Shown: positions 1 to 15,300, numbered from the stretch's first letter. The stretch is 64,000 bases of DNA from Hippopus hippopus (GCA_946811185.2 OX328105.1:46872845-46936844); one strand, 5' to 3'. Numbers and translations: made by a program. The notes: generated by a model from the letters alone, not told the origin.

Positions 1-188
1 ACATATGAAAAAGGTAATTTGTCCTTTCTCCACAATCTCTTCAAATAGAATTGAACTTTAATTTTTGTGGGCTATTTTGCAAGAAAGATTTCAAAATCTT
101 CTGCTTAAAATGTCAATGGAGAAAATGATTTATTTGACAAATTGATTATGTAAAATTTAAGTTTTGTGACATTTTAATTTATTTGTAG
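1..188 (+). other. End of an upstream intron
   Basis: AT-rich intron sequence ending in TTTATTTGTAG just before the first CCP exon. I see no gene or repeat in it. Confidence 0.6.
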
Positions 189-368
189 ACTGTGGAAATC
201 TCACAGATCCAGCCAATGGGACAGTTACATTGTTAAATGGAACAACCTTTCAGCAAATTGCTGAATATTCGTGTTTTATTGGGTACCAGTTACTGAATGG
301 ATCCCAGCAGAGAAGTTGTAACATCAGTGGTATTTGGACTGGGACGGCACCTGTATGTGAAATCTATG
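189..368 (+). CDS. CCP1 exon (60 aa)
   Basis: Acceptor ttgtag, donor G|GTAATG, phase 1-1. It reads [11 protein letters not shown], then CFIGYQL, then IWTGTAPVC, giving the four Cys and the conserved Trp. Five N-glycosylation sequons in 60 residues make this one of the most heavily glycosylated modules. The codon split across the preceding intron implies an earlier exon ending in G, so this is not the first exon of the gene. Confidence 0.95.
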
Positions 369-3300
369 GTAATGAACATTTCCTTGTATATAGACATATT
401 TTAGCCATGCTCTGTGAAAAGAGAGTTTAATACATCTGCAAAAAACTATCAACTCTTGTCAGTGTTCTCAGTCAGTGCAGGCTGACATCTGTCAAAACTC
501 TGTGCAATTGGTAAATATTTTCTGCATGTCAAAGAAAAAAAAATTTTTTTTGGAAAAGAAGAAAATGCTGATTACCAGCGTTTTTTTCCAAAAATGTTTT
601 CAAAAGCCTTCTACCTTAGGGTTGCCAAAAATTGGGATTGTGAGGTAAAGAGATAAAATAGCTGTCAAAAATTCTTATTATACTGCAAAGAAATTTCTCG
701 TTATCTGATTGGATAATATGCCCCGAACATATATATCATGTACACTGGCAAAACCACAGTAAAAGCAGTTTCCCTTTTGGGAGCCCAGTATACATGACTA
801 CAATTTCAACACAACATCCAAAATGGCGGTGTCGATCAAGATTAATATCAAGATTATGCACCAAATTGCATGTTTTACCAAGGTTTCAGTGACGTCAGAT
901 CCCAGTGACGTCAATTTTCATTGAATTGGGGTTCTCAGAAGGAAAATTCTACTATGTCAGGGTACTCAATTTTTGAAAACAAAAAAAAAAACAGGTAAAT
1001 TTCGCTTAACACACGTTGGAATGGTAAAACTTTGCAGTATGATAAATTTGGCTCGGGGCGACATGATTTACCACAGCCGTGAACAAGTTTCCAAGTCCCC
1101 TGCCACCTGACCATACAACTAATATTGTACAACTGGAAATTACATTTAATACCTAATAAACTAGAAAGCAGGGAATTTACCAAATAAACAAAGAAGCAAG
1201 GAATATCCTCAAGGTTTGCTGCAGAAATTATTTATTGTTCCTTAGTACAAGTGAATGCTTCTTCTCAGGCAATGTTGTGCAATACTGTCTTTTGCAAGCA
1301 TTAGAGCTGTATTTGTAGAGTTGTTGATTGTAAGTTTACCAAGGAAGTTTTAATTAACAAGTACATGTATTCTTAACTCTTTACCACACAACAAAATTTT
1401 AGGCTAGTCCAAATTGAAAGCATTTGCAGACAACAAATTTAATGTGACTTAAAATAAAAATTTGTTTTGGGAAGGGTAGAAAACATTGTGGGAAAAGGAG
1501 AAAATGCTGGTTACCAGCATTTTCTCCTTTTCCCACAATGCTTTCAAAAGGCCTCTCTCTCAGGGTTGTTAAAAAGTTGGGATTGATTGGTAAAGGATTA
1601 ATTAAGTCTCAGACTTTGCTGATATTATGATAACAACAATATTCTGTGCTTTGTTTTGAGTTTAATGTTTTCTTAGCATTATTTTACTGATGACAGAGCA
1701 ACAAGCACATCCTAAAGTTTGGAAGTAACACCCTCTCTAAGCCCCTTATCTCCTTGCCACTGGCTTTATTCCATAAGTGAGCCATGCTCTTGCAAAAGGG
1801 GGCTTAATGCTTCTCCATGATACAAGGCAAGTCATTACATAATTACGACCCATAAATTCCATCTTGTATAACAACCGACTGAATCATCAGGTACCCTGGT
1901 CCTTTGACATGCAGAAAATTGACTAATAGCAAAAATTTTCGACTCAGGTCAGCCTGCAAGGGCTGTGCATGCTGACCTGGGTCGATATTTGTTGCTGATG
2001 CATTAAGGCCCCTATTCACAGAGCATAACTCATATAGCTTTGAAACAAGGCCTATATAGATTTGTTATGTGGCCTAGGAGTGTTGATAGGGTTGTTAGAG
2101 CCTTGTTAAAGATGTTTGGCCCAAGTAACAAGTTGTGTTTGATTTTGTGCTTACTTATGGAATAAACTCTGTACTAGTTCTCCTTTTTATTTCAGACTGT
2201 GGCCCTCTTTCAACTGTTATATCCGATGGACAGGCTGTACAGACAGGAACTGTATACCAGTCTGTGACAACATACACATGTGACACAGGGTATTGGATAA
2301 TACCAAACAACATGTCAGCCTTCAATGTAACCTGTAATGCTACTGGTTCCTGGGATGATGAAGCACCATCTTGTATAATGATAGGTAAATGATTCTTTAC
2401 TCACCAGACTAGAAACTTATAGACTTTTTTCAATTGAAAACATTTGAAGATGACAAATATGCTTTTAGGCAAGCAATGGTATCTATCTATTAAAGGGTGA
2501 AAAAACAATTTGGGAAAAGGAGAAAAGGTGTAATTGTTTTTACATATTTTGTAGAAATGTGATGTTAATTCTCTGTTATAAGTCATGTCAATGTTTGCCA
2601 TTAGATAACTTGTTTCTGATTAACCCTTTACCATACAATCCTAAATTTTAAAAAAAGACCCTGGAAAGTAAGACGTTTGAAAACATTGAGGGAAAAGGAG
2701 AAAATACTGGTAACCAGCTTTTTTTCTTATCCCTACTACGCTTTCTAACCTTTCAAAAACAAATCATTTTAGCCACATTTAATTTGTCATTTGCATTTTT
2801 TTTTTTTTTGTTTCAAAATAGAACAGTCTAAAATATTATTGTGTGGTAAAGAGTTTATGATGATATAAACTAGGATTTTTCTATAGATTCTAAGTAGAAA
2901 GAAAATTATATACAAGGGTTTTATCTTATTTCAACAATTTTTGATACAAATTGTATGAGACAAAGGTAAAAGTTGGTGTATGCATTTTACATTTCAAGAT
3001 TTTGTTAGCAGATCAACATTTCTAAAAAAAGGATAATTACAAATATTATCTCCTTACCAAACGACAAAATTTTAGATTTGCCCAAATTGAAAGCATTTAC
3101 AGATGACAATTAAAATGTGGCTGAAAAGATGAAATTTTTCTAAGATAGGAAAGAAGACATTGTGGGAAAAAGAGAAAATGCTCCTTTTCCCACAACGTTT
3201 TCGAAAGGCTTCTTCCTCAGAGTCGTTAAAACTCGGGATTGTGTGGGAAAGGTTTAAGCAAGGTTGTTCTGCCTACAACATGCATCTGACATTGTAGTAT

Positions 3301-6300
3301 TGTTACTGAAATCTGTTTTTCTTTCAAATATAACTACATGTGTTTGTGTTTCACTGTATCTCTGTTTAATTCTTAATCCTATAAATATGTAAGATGTTTT
3401 TGATGCCATGTTGAGTTTTGTTTAACAATTTCATACTCAGACTGCGGACCTTTGATCGCTCCAGCGGGAGGTCGAATCAACTATCCAAATACCACATATC
3501 ACAGTATTGCTTCATACACTTGTGACCTGGGTTGGACGCTGAATGGGACCAATGTTAGGCAGTGTGGTCTGGATGGACAGTGGTCACTTGAAGAACCTTT
3601 TTGTAGTCCAACAGGTCAGTAATGTGCTAAAGGTTAATCCAAAATCATACATGTTAATTTTTTAACACACTGGCAGCTAGCATAAGTTAAACAAAGGATA
3701 AATATTTTAAAGGAAGCAAAAAATATCCTTTATAAGAGATAAAAAAAAAACATTGTTGGGAAAGGGGGGAATTTAACATAATTATCAAGATATTTTTATT
3801 TTTGCAACAGCTATTCTTAATGCTGCTTTTTGCTGGATTCAACTGTAAGGTTGAAGGAAAATCTTTTCTGCATGCTCAATAAACAAAATTCTCTATCTTA
3901 ATTTTTACTCTTTACCCATTGACAAAATTTAGATTTTTCCATGTTGAAAACCATTTTTCTGTGGCAAAAAGAATAGGATTTGTACCAGAAAGGGTAGAAA
4001 ACATTGTGGAAAAAGGAGAAAATGCTGGTTGCCAGCATTTCCTCCTTTTCCCACAATGTTTTCAGAAAGCTTTTGATGGTAACCAGGGTTGTTAGAATAT
4101 GGGATTGTGTGGTAAAAGGTTTTAAAAAGGCTTTCTTCTGCACAAGAGAAACAAAAGTTTGATAACATTGGGTTAAAATTGAATCTGTTACACTTAACTG
4201 TTTCTTAAAGTCTTAATTTTATTTTATATAGATTGTGGCTCCTTAAACAGTATAGCAAATGGATCCTACAGTCTCTCAGCCTCCACATTTTATAACAGTG
4301 TAGCAACTTATTCATGTGACCTTGGTTTTTACCTGGTGGGGAACAATGAGAGAATTTGCCAGCTTAATGCTACATGGTCTGGTATAAAACCTAGATGTGA
4401 CATATATGGTAAGTTCAAGTCTTTCAGCCTTTCTTTGGAAAGGAGCTCTGGGAGCTTGATGGCATTTCAGCAAGATTTTTAGAAAATCTTTCCAAAATCT
4501 CCGTCCAGATATGAAATGTTTATATTCATCTGCAAAGCCTTAACATAATGCTAGGCTATGACCCAATTTATCTTCATTGACAATGGAAATCTGTGTGTCT
4601 ATTAGACTTTGAAAAAAGGTGAAACAGGAGTTGGCAGTGAAAGAGTTAAATGAAGCATCTGGACAGAATAGTTATAAAGTAGCATGTTGAATGTCACTTT
4701 CTTGTGTGTTACTCTATAAAATTTTGTATGTAAGTAGAATGTGGCCATTATCACAGGCAAATGACGAATACATTTTTGGTTTGCTTGAAATATTTGGAGG
4801 AGAGCCCAATTTTTGCTCACATTGGTTTGAAAAGTCATCTCTTGATGTTATGTCTTAAAAAGATATACCATTCTTAAAAATTGATCTTGAAAATTAACAT
4901 AATGAATGTCTAGCACAACTCTTAATTGCTATTGTGATTACATTGCACAGAATGTGCAGTTTGATTTTGATCTTTCATCTACACTGTCTGATATCTCATG
5001 CATAATTCCTTCTCAAAACAGCTAATGGATTATAATGTCTAGGTCTGTCATCTTGACTCAACTTTTTACCACAGAATCTAGTTGTTTAACCCTTTACTAC
5101 ACAACAAAATTTTAGACCTCTCCAAATTGAAAGCATTTGGAGATGACAATTTCACTGTGGCTCAAATGATGCATTTTTTCTTGGATAGGGTATAAAACAT
5201 GTGGGAAAAGGAGAAAATGCTGGTTTGCAGCATTTTCTCCTTTTCCCTCAATGTTTTCAAAAGACTTCTTCCTCAGGGTCTGTAAAAGTCGGCATTGTGT
5301 GGTAAAGGGTTAACAAAACTTTGGAAGAAGACTGTAGAAAGCATTGTTGGAAAATGAGAAGATGCTGATGTTTTATTTATCAGCATTTTCTCCGTTTCCC
5401 ACAGTATTTTCTACCTTATCAAAGACAAATCCCTTGATTTGAGCATCATTCTATGTGTTGTCTGCAAAAGCGTTGACATTTTGATGTGTGGTAAAGAGTT
5501 AGTAATGTCTATATCATTTATCAAGTGCTATGAGTTTCAAGTCTTTACCACACAATCCTGAGTTTTAACGACCCTCAGAAAGAAAGCCCTTTGATATCAT
5601 TGAGAGAAAAGGAGAACTTCTTTTCACACAATATTTTCTAGCCTTTCAGATGACAAATTCCACAATTTAAGCCACACATAATTTGTCTGCAAAAGCTTTC
5701 AATTTTGACTTGGCTAAAATTCTGTCGTTTGGTAAAAGAGCTAACATATCATTTGACTCTTTCAGATTGTGGAACTCTAACATCACCTGTGAATGGAAGT
5801 ATGAATGTTAATGACACAACATATGGAGCCAAGGCAAACTTTACATGTGATGTTGGCTTTGATCTTATCGGAAATGCTGTGATAACATGTATGTCAGATG
5901 GGAACTGGAGTTCATTGGTTCCAGCCTGTCAGATTAAAGGTAGGTCCTAAGTAGTCTTATTTTCGAAAATGTTTTGATATGAAATCCTTGAATGCTGAAT
6001 AAATGAAATGTATGTTTTCAGTCTGACTGTGTGAATGATCTGCCAGTTTAGCTTGTGGGAAAGACCAAAGTACTTAAGATTTCAAGAATGTTTTATTGCC
6101 ATGATTTCTCACAAAGAATGTGGTTTAATATTAGGAGCTGTATTCATCAACCATTCTTTATTCACCAAGCATTTTCTCCTTTACCCACAATGTTTTCTAT
6201 CCTCTCAAAGACAGAAATCATCATTTGTGCCAAATTTAATTTGGCATCTACAATCGCTTTCAACTGGATCTAGTCCAAAATTTAGGTGTTTGTGAAAAGT

Positions 6301-9300
6301 TAAAATGACTGTGAGGAAAAGCCTTTTGAAAACATTATGGTAACCAGTATTCCCTCCTTTTTCCTGAATGTTTTCTATCTTATCAAAGAACTACACCTCA
6401 TTTGTGCCAATTCCAAGTTTGTTGTCTGGTGTTATTCTCAGTTTGGAAGATTCAACAGTTTGTTGTTTGGGATAGAGATAATATTGCCCATAGAATACTA
6501 AGACCTGAACATATTGTACAGAGATTATTGACAACATTCTTCTCTTCTCCTTTCAGACTGTGGTATACCTGTTGTTTCCAGTAATATAACCTCCATGGCA
6601 AATTTGACAAATCTTGGCAATGGGACTGTACTTGCTCATCTGATCAGTCCAGGAAACTTTATAACATTTGGAAATCTTACCCATGTTGTTAGTGGTAACA
6701 TGGTTGTCACAGGAACAACATATGGGCAAATGGCAACTTTCTCATGTTTTGTGGGCTTTATGCTTACTGGCAGTAATGTGTCTTTGTGTGGATCAAATGG
6801 TAACTGGAGCTCTGGTGTTCCTGCTTGTTGGCTGATTGGTGAGGCTGTGTTCTTTAACCCATTACCACACAAAACTATGTTGTTATAACAGAAAAATGGC
6901 TTCTGAAGACATTATTTCTCCTTTTCCAACAATGTTTTCTACCTTATGAAAGACAGATCCCATGCTTTGAGACACATTTTATTTGTTGTCTTCAAATCTG
7001 TTCAAGATAAATGTGTTTAAAATGTTACTGTCTTACAAAGAAATATGTATTTACTACAAAGGCTAATGTTTTGCTTGGCTGTTTTTGAAGAAAACAGAGG
7101 GAATGTCGAAGCCCTGATGTCAGCTGCATTATCATTACATTGAGATTGACATTTTCACATATCTCTTTCATTACTGAAGGTATTTACTTCAAACCTTGCC
7201 ATGCTTGTTCGGTGAAAATCCTTGTCAAAAACCAGGCATATCTATTTTTTGTTATGAGTTCCTCTTCATGTACATGTAGTTTTGTAACAACTAGCCCATG
7301 TTTGGGATAAGCATCTTCAGTAATGACATAGGAGGTCCTGCATGGCTCAGTGTTAAGTTGTAGGACTTGTAACCTAGAAGTCCCAGGTTTGAGCCTCACT
7401 TGAAGGTTTGGGTTTTTCCTGGGAATGTCCTTTGGCAAGACACTTCAGAGTCCAAGCCTAGTACTGGTGAAACCCATTATATGCATGAATATGCGAGCTG
7501 TTGCCATGATGTAACTGAAATAATGTTCTAAGCTGCATAAAACAACTATTCAATCAATCAATCAATCAATCAATAAGTAGTAACATAGATATGAGATAAT
7601 GTCATAGATTTTATATGAAATGGAGGCTGTGGATGCAGACAATGACAGGGCTATCTCAATACCTGAACATTTTCTTTCAAAAAAAAAAAGGTGAGCTTGT
7701 AATTTTATTGACCCTGACAAAGAAAGCTTTTAAAGACATTGTGAGAAAAGGAGAAAATGCAGGTAAAAGCATTTTCTCCTTTTCCTACAGTGTTTTCTAC
7801 CCTTTCCAAAACAAATTTCAATTTTTGAGTCACAATTATATTTTGTCGTCTGCACAATCATGCTTTCGATTTGGACATGTCTAAAATTTTGACGTTTGGT
7901 AAAGAGTTGATAGTTATTACATTTTACTGAAATGATAGTGCTGCCTTGAGTACAGATAATTTCTTATCTTCTTTTTTTCTCAGATTGTGGTCCACTGTCA
8001 GATCTTAGTGATGGAAACATAAGTTTGTCAAACAGAACTTTATTAAACAGTACAGCCACATACACTTGTAATACAGGCTACTATATCAGTGGTACTAGTC
8101 AGAGGGTATGTCAGAGTAATGGAAGCTGGACAGCTGTTAGTCCATCTTGTATCATCTATGGTGAGACTTTCAAGTTATTTTATTTTAAGTCTTTACCACA
8201 CAATCCTGAGTTTTTAAGACCCTGAGAAGCCTTTATAAAACATTGTGGGGAAAAAAAAGAGAAAATGATGGTAACCAGGTTTGTGTCTGCAAATGCATTC
8301 AATTTGAACATTCTTAAAATTTTGCTTTTTGGTTTACCACACAATCCCAAGTTTTAGCAACCCTGAGGAAGAAACCTTTATATGACATTGTGGGAAAAGG
8401 AGAAAATGCTGGTAGCTCCTCCCTTTCTCACAATATTTTTTACCATATCAAAAGTAAATTCCAACATATGAACCTCACCTAAATTGTCATCTTCAACGGT
8501 TTTTAATTCGGACAAGTCTAAATTTTTGGTGTGTGGTGAAGAGTTTAGTCTTTCAGTACCATGGCTACTATAGATGCATTTGCAGACAGTGAAGATCAAG
8601 ATCAGACTGTATAGAATATTTTCATTGCTAAGCCTTTCAATGCCATGGCTATTTTAGGTGCATTTCTAGAAAGCTTGAATTAAGAATGGACTGCACATCC
8701 TGTGTGGTCTGATCTTAACTCTTCATCAAACAGTCCCATGTTTGTATTGCATTGAGAGAGAAGATTTTTGAAAACATTGTGGGAAAAGAGAAAATACTGA
8801 TAACTTGCATTTTCTTTTCTCACTTTTTTCAAAGGGTAGAGCATATTTGAGGAATATTGTCATCTACAAACATTTTCTAAGGTGGACAAGTTGGAATTTT
8901 GACAGCTCATGATGAGTAACCCTTTACCAAACAATCCAGAGTTTAACAACCTTGAAGAAGAAGGCTTTTGAAAACAAACATATTGGGAAAAGGAGAAAAC
9001 GCTGGTAACCAGCACATTCTGCTTTTCCCACAATGTTTTCTACCCTTTTAAAGATATTTTCCACTAGTTGATCCATTTTTAATTTGTTGTTTGCAAAGAT
9101 TTGGATTTTGATAAAGGGTAAAATCATCTACTGTTATTTCATGAAACATTCTGAATAAAACAGCATGGAAATTAATTCTTGTCCAAAACGAAAGCACTTG
9201 CAGAAGACAAAATGAATGTGACTCATAAAATTATGTTGAGATTTGTCATGGAAAGGGTAGAAAACCTTGTGGAAAAAAAAGAAGAAAATTATGCGTACCA

Positions 9301-12300
9301 CTATTTTCTTTTTTTTCCGCAATGTTTTTTAAAAGCCATCTATATCAGGGTTGTCGAAATTTGGACTTGTGTGGTAGAGGGTAAAGACAGGGTGACCTTT
9401 TCTTTTGCTGAAAAATGTCCATTTTCTATGCTTGATGTGTTTCAGATTGTGGGCCTTTGACACATTCTGAGAATGGAAACATGGAACTTACAACCACAAC
9501 ATTTGATAGTACCGCTGTGTTCTCCTGTAATATAGGCTTTGGTAAAGGGTTATAGGCTTTGGTAAAGGGTTAAAAACAGCTTGGCATTTTCTTTGCCTAA
9601 AAATTTTTTTTTTTTCCTGGTTTGTTTTAGATTGTGGGCCTTTAACACGTCCTGAGAATGGAAATATGGCAGTAACAACTACAACATTTGGTAGTACTGC
9701 TGTGTTCTCCTGTAGTATAGGCTTTGACTTGTCCGGCAATGACACATTGGTCTGTGAGAGCAACGGAAGATGGAGTGCCAGAGAACCCACCTGTATAGTC
9801 ACAGGTAAGGTTTTTCATGTCTTTTTCTAACCAATTAACCCTTTACCACACAATCCCGTGTTAACAACCCTGAGGAAGAAGCCTTTGAAAACATTGTGAG
9901 AAAAGGAGAAAATGCTGGTACCCAGCATTTTTTCCTAATCGCATAATGTTTTCCCTCCTTTCAGGTTTTTATCTCATTATTTCAGTCACATTTAATTCAT
10001 CCTCTGCAAGTGCTTTCTATTTGCTTTTTACTAGAGAATTTCACTGCATAAAGAGTAATGAGAGATTAAGCCATAATGGCTGGTTACTAGCATTTTCTGC
10101 TTTTCCCACAATTGGTAATGGCATTACGAGTTGTGGGAAAAGGAGAAAATGCTAGAAACCAGCGTTTTCTTCTTTTCCCACAGTTTTTTCTAACCTTCCA
10201 GAAACAAATCCAATCATTCGAACTCCATTTAATTTGTTGTCTGCAAACGCTTTCAATTTTGACCTTTTTAAAAGATTTTCACACTGTAAAAATGTATATG
10301 ATATTTTCCTAGACTGTCGACAATTGGGTAATCCAGGAAATGGCAATGTCAGTGTATCTAGGACCACATTTGGTGGGCAAGCAATTTACTCATGCCAGCT
10401 TGGTTATGAACTATCTGGGGTCAGAGTTCGAGTCTGTCAGAACAGTGGACAGTGGTCAGGAACAATTCCAACTTGTCAACCTTTGGGTAAGACTTCATGT
10501 CTGTGTTAAGTATAATGGTGCTTTGAGAAAGGGAGGTTAAATGCATTTTTGTGTTGCATTATACTAATATACCAAGCAAGGCTTTGCATTACATGGATCC
10601 ATTTTGTCAAAAAAACAACTGAATCAGCAGAAATTGACCAATAGCAAAAGGTTTTGGCTGAGGTCAGCCTATGCAGAAGGAACAGGCTGACATTGGTCTA
10701 TTCTTTCTGCAGATGTTTTAACCCACCTTTTCACAGAGCATACCGTAATTTGCTTAAGTTTTGGGACAGTAAAAAATAATTAATTTTTTTCGTGTCCCAA
10801 TATTTTGGTCTACAAAAAATAATTATTTTGTCAGCTGTCCCAAAACTTATGGTCAAACAAGACAATCTGTCATACTGAAAGTCAATGGCCGCTAACCCGT
10901 CAAATATTGCCGACGTTAAAATATTGCTACATCATTGATGTCGATAAACATCCAATCATATGCAGGTTGGTCTATTTTTAGACAGATTGGAATTTCACTG
11001 ATAAATTTGAGCACTAAGAGCTTAAAACTTCGCTTTTTCTCATTGCTGTCGTTGATGATTAACTTGTCACTCATTATTGTCTGCGTCCTGGGATCGCAAT
11101 GAGGATGTTATTTTGCGTTTGTAGATAAATTCACAACATATTTTACCTGCTTACATGTACGTGAGGTGAACGACGTTAATTCCACTCTGACAAGTACCTG
11201 CTCGGACTGTTCTCAAATTTGATTGGTTCGTCGATCTTCGATCGATAAACCTTGGGTAAACTAGAATGCTGTACCTTGATTTCTATTTATAAACAACGAA
11301 CTCGATTGACCGTGTAGTACATGCGTGTCAACTCTGTCAACTTCAGATGTACATATACCCGTTATACACGTTATGTATCTTGGATACAAGTTTATCACAC
11401 CCTTTATACACTTACGTCGGATTTCTTTTTGAATTGGGGTTTAAATTAGACTGTCAGGTGATCGAGTTTTTTGTCTTGAATCAGGAAACTCCCATTGAAA
11501 TCGGGAGGGCTGGGAAGCATGCTTACGACGTTACGTGTGTAGAAATAAAACTGCGCGAAATTAATAGTTGCAAACAAACGGTATCAAACGGATTGAAAAA
11601 TTTTTTTTTTAAATAGATATTCTCTGTCCCAATTCTTTGGAACAAAAAAATACCGATCTTGTTTCGCAATTTTTAGTATGTCCCAAATCTTTGGGTCATG
11701 AAAAATAATTATTTCCGTGATTTTTTATGGTGTCCTAATTCTTTGGGTGTCCCAAAACATATGCAAAAATACGGTAGCTCATTTTTATCTATATATGTTC
11801 AACTTTTCTCAAAACCTTTCTCTTAACTCTTTACCAAACGACAAAATTTTAGACTTTTCCAAATTGAACGCATTTGCAGACGACATAATTTATGTGACTC
11901 CAAAGTTGAAATTTGTTTTGGAAAGGGTAGAAAACATTGTGGGAAAAGGAGAAAATGCTGGTTACCAGCATTTTCTCCTTTTCCTACAATGTTTTCAGAA
12001 GGCTTCTTTCTCAGGGTCATGAAAACCCGGGATTGTTTGATAAAGGGTTAAGTATACTGATGTAGTGGCTGAGGCCAGTAGTTCTAACCCTCAGGCTCTA
12101 ACATGCAAGACTTGAAATCAGGGATCCCTAGATAGATTCCCAAGTATAGCTTATTTCTTTCTGAGGATTGATGATTGTCATTACGACAGGATTTATTCCT
12201 CTCTGACTGCTAATCATGGTTTTGATGATGTTAATTAAGGAAAGTAGTAAGTGGCTTGGGAAGAATATTATGTGAATTTCTGGCTATAGAGAAACTCCAG

Positions 12301-15300
12301 AAAGGCATGGATGGGTGAACTGACAAATACAATAAAACTGAAATAATGTACAGAATCGAACTGAACTGCAAACACAAAAAGCATAGAAATAGACTCATTA
12401 AGTGAAGTCTACAGCATGGCAAAACATACAAAATATGAAAAATTTAAGGTAATCATAATACAACAGACATTGTAGCAAGCAAAAAGGAAAATTCTCTGTA
12501 TATTTCTTCATGTGTAATGATCTTTTTGGCTGTTTCACACATTTATTCTATTTGTTAGTATATGTACTGTCTAAATATAGAAGGTTCAGAAACTTGCCTG
12601 CTATATTTTCCATGAAGAGAAGATAGATTCTAACACACAACTGTTTCTATTCTATTGGAGCACTGGATAAATGAAGTGATAAATTTCACTCTTTGTTGAA
12701 TACCCAGAAAATACAATCGCCTGTCAGTTATGGCAAGAATATCACTCAAAAGCTCATACTGCATAGATCCATGATCAGACTGTGTGATCTGTGCAGTCTG
12801 ATCTAGATCTACACTGTTTGCAAAAGCAATTGAAGTTGTGCTCAGTGATCTATGGCTGGAATATAACATTGTATACTTCTCCGATTTTCAGATTGTGGAC
12901 AGATACTGGCTCCCATCAATGGTTTTGTAAATACCTCAGCTGGTACCAGTTTTGGTAATACAGCAATATATGGTTGTAATATTGGCTATAGGCTGCAGGG
13001 CTCAAACACAACTGTCTGCTCTGAGTCTGGGACCTGGAATCCACCATTTTCACCATCTTGTACTAGAATAGGTAAGATTGTTTTATCCATCTTATTCTTT
13101 AATGACTGTTTCCCTCAAATAAATATTGACATTATTAGTTGTACGGTCAGGTGGCAGGGGACTTGGAAACTTGTTCACGGCTGTGGTGAATCATGTGGCC
13201 CGGAGCCGAAGGCGAGGTGGCGACATTATTTGCCACAGCCGTGAACAAGTTTCTAAGTCCGCTGCCACCTGACCGTACAACAAATTTATTATACTGCAAA
13301 GTTTTACCATCCCAACGTGTGTTAAGTGAAATTTCCCTGATTTATGGTCTGAAAAATTGAGTACGCTGACGAAATAGAATTTCCCTTCTGAGTACCCAAA
13401 TTCAGTGAAAACTGACATCATAGGGAACTGATGTCACTGAAACCTTGGCAAAACATGTAGTTTGGTGCATAATCTTGATGATGTCACTGCGATAGACATT
13501 TGTCATATTTTTATTTAAACATGGATTTAAACAACTTCAAGGTAAGTAACTATGAATTTTAATGATTTGTTGGCAAAAGTAAATGAACATTAGTTGCCTC
13601 AAACGACCATTAGGTTAGCCTTTTAACGTTACGCACAATGCATGAGTTTCGACACTTCACAATTTGCTTACCTGACGATGGGATGGCTCGTTTTAACCCC
13701 CTGTATAGTTCTATAGTAATTTATTCTCAAATTAATCCATTCTTTCTATTTTAATGACAACCATCAAGGGAAACTAGTAATAATATGGTTCAGGTTACTT
13801 AATATGTTTGTCTTGTGGGCGGCTCATATCGATCGATCGACGCCGCCATTTTGGATGTTGTGTTGAAAGTGTAGTCATGTTTACGGGGCTCTCAAAAGGG
13901 AAACCGCTTTTACGTGGGTTTTGCCAGTGTACGTGATATATATGTTCGGGGCGTATTATCCAATCAGATCACGAGAAATTTCTTTGCAGTATAATAATGA
14001 TCATTTTACAATGCATTTAACTGCATGTGTTATACATGTTGTCAATAGGAAAAAGTAGTGATAATTTTAAGGCACATCTAGTTAAATATTTTTTTAAACT
14101 ATTATAAGTTTCAGGAAACTATTATTACTCTGTCAGGGTTGTTAACACTTGGGATTGTGTGGTTCAGGGTTAAAAGCAAGTGGAGCAAAACAGGGCCATC
14201 ATGTTTCCTATTCCCACAACATTTTCTAACCTTTCAAAAACAAATCCTATCATTTGAGTCACATTTAAGTATTTGTCTGCAAATGCTCTCAATTTGAACA
14301 ATTCTACAATATCGATGTGTGTTAAAGAGTTTCAAACACTGTGTATATTTTTCTATATTTTCTCTTTGTGTATTTCTCAATGTTTTCTTAATCTTTTACC
14401 ACACAATCCCGAGTTTTAACGATCCTGACAAAGAAAGCCTTTGAAAACATTGAGGGAAAAGGAGAAAATGCTGGTAACCAGCATTTTCTCCTTTTCCCAC
14501 GTTGTTTTCCACTCTTTCACAGAAAGTTTCATCATTTGAGCCACATTGATTTGTCGTCTGCAAATGCTTCCAATTGGACCAGTCTAATGTTTTGCCATGT
14601 GGTAAAGGGTTAATTCTTTTGCTGCCAAACAAAAGAATCACTCACTTCACAAAGTCTGCATATACAATTGCTTTACAAATACAGATACCTCTTTTTTCTG
14701 GTTTAAAACCAAGTAGTAGACAGTGTGGATCAGATATCAGCTGCAAATGCTGACCAGTCTGATCTTAATCTGCACCATGTGCAAAGACAGTTTATGTTAT
14801 TTAGGTCAATAAAAGAGATGGTAACAGGCTTCCATTTATTGCAGATTGTGGACAGCTGTCAAGACCAGACAATGGACAAGTGGACCTATCTGAAGGGTTT
14901 TACTATGATGACACAGCAATTTTTAGTTGTAATCGTGGATACAGTTTGAGAGGACCTAATACAACAACTTGCCAAGCTAATGGACAGTGGAATGTTACTA
15001 CTGTTTCTGTGTCATGTATCATAAAAGGTCGAGAGTTTTTTGTTCTTTAATTCAGCCATGCTCTGTGGAAAGGGGGTTAATACATCATCAGAAAGTATTA
15101 GCTCATGTCAGCCTTGAATGTGCCACCATCCAGTACGATCTTCTGCTGGTTGATTAACCTGAGGTGCCTTTTCATGGTTTTCAGAAGCTAAAACCTACCT
15201 TCTTTCGGGTTGAGATTTCACATGTTACAGGATCAATTGGCAGTTAACTCTTTACCACACGAGAAAATTTTAGACTGGTCCAAATTGAAAGCATTTGCAG

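Noticed and set aside
11347..11616. ORF of 89 codons as the transposase of the 1,032-bp element
   Set aside because: Too short, no catalytic or DNA-binding motif, and not continued in other frames.
13136..13995. Cysteine-rich coding exon (GCGKSC-type ORFs at 935-1183 and 13191-13421)
   Set aside because: Both are opposite copies of family E. The ORFs are not conserved between the copies.
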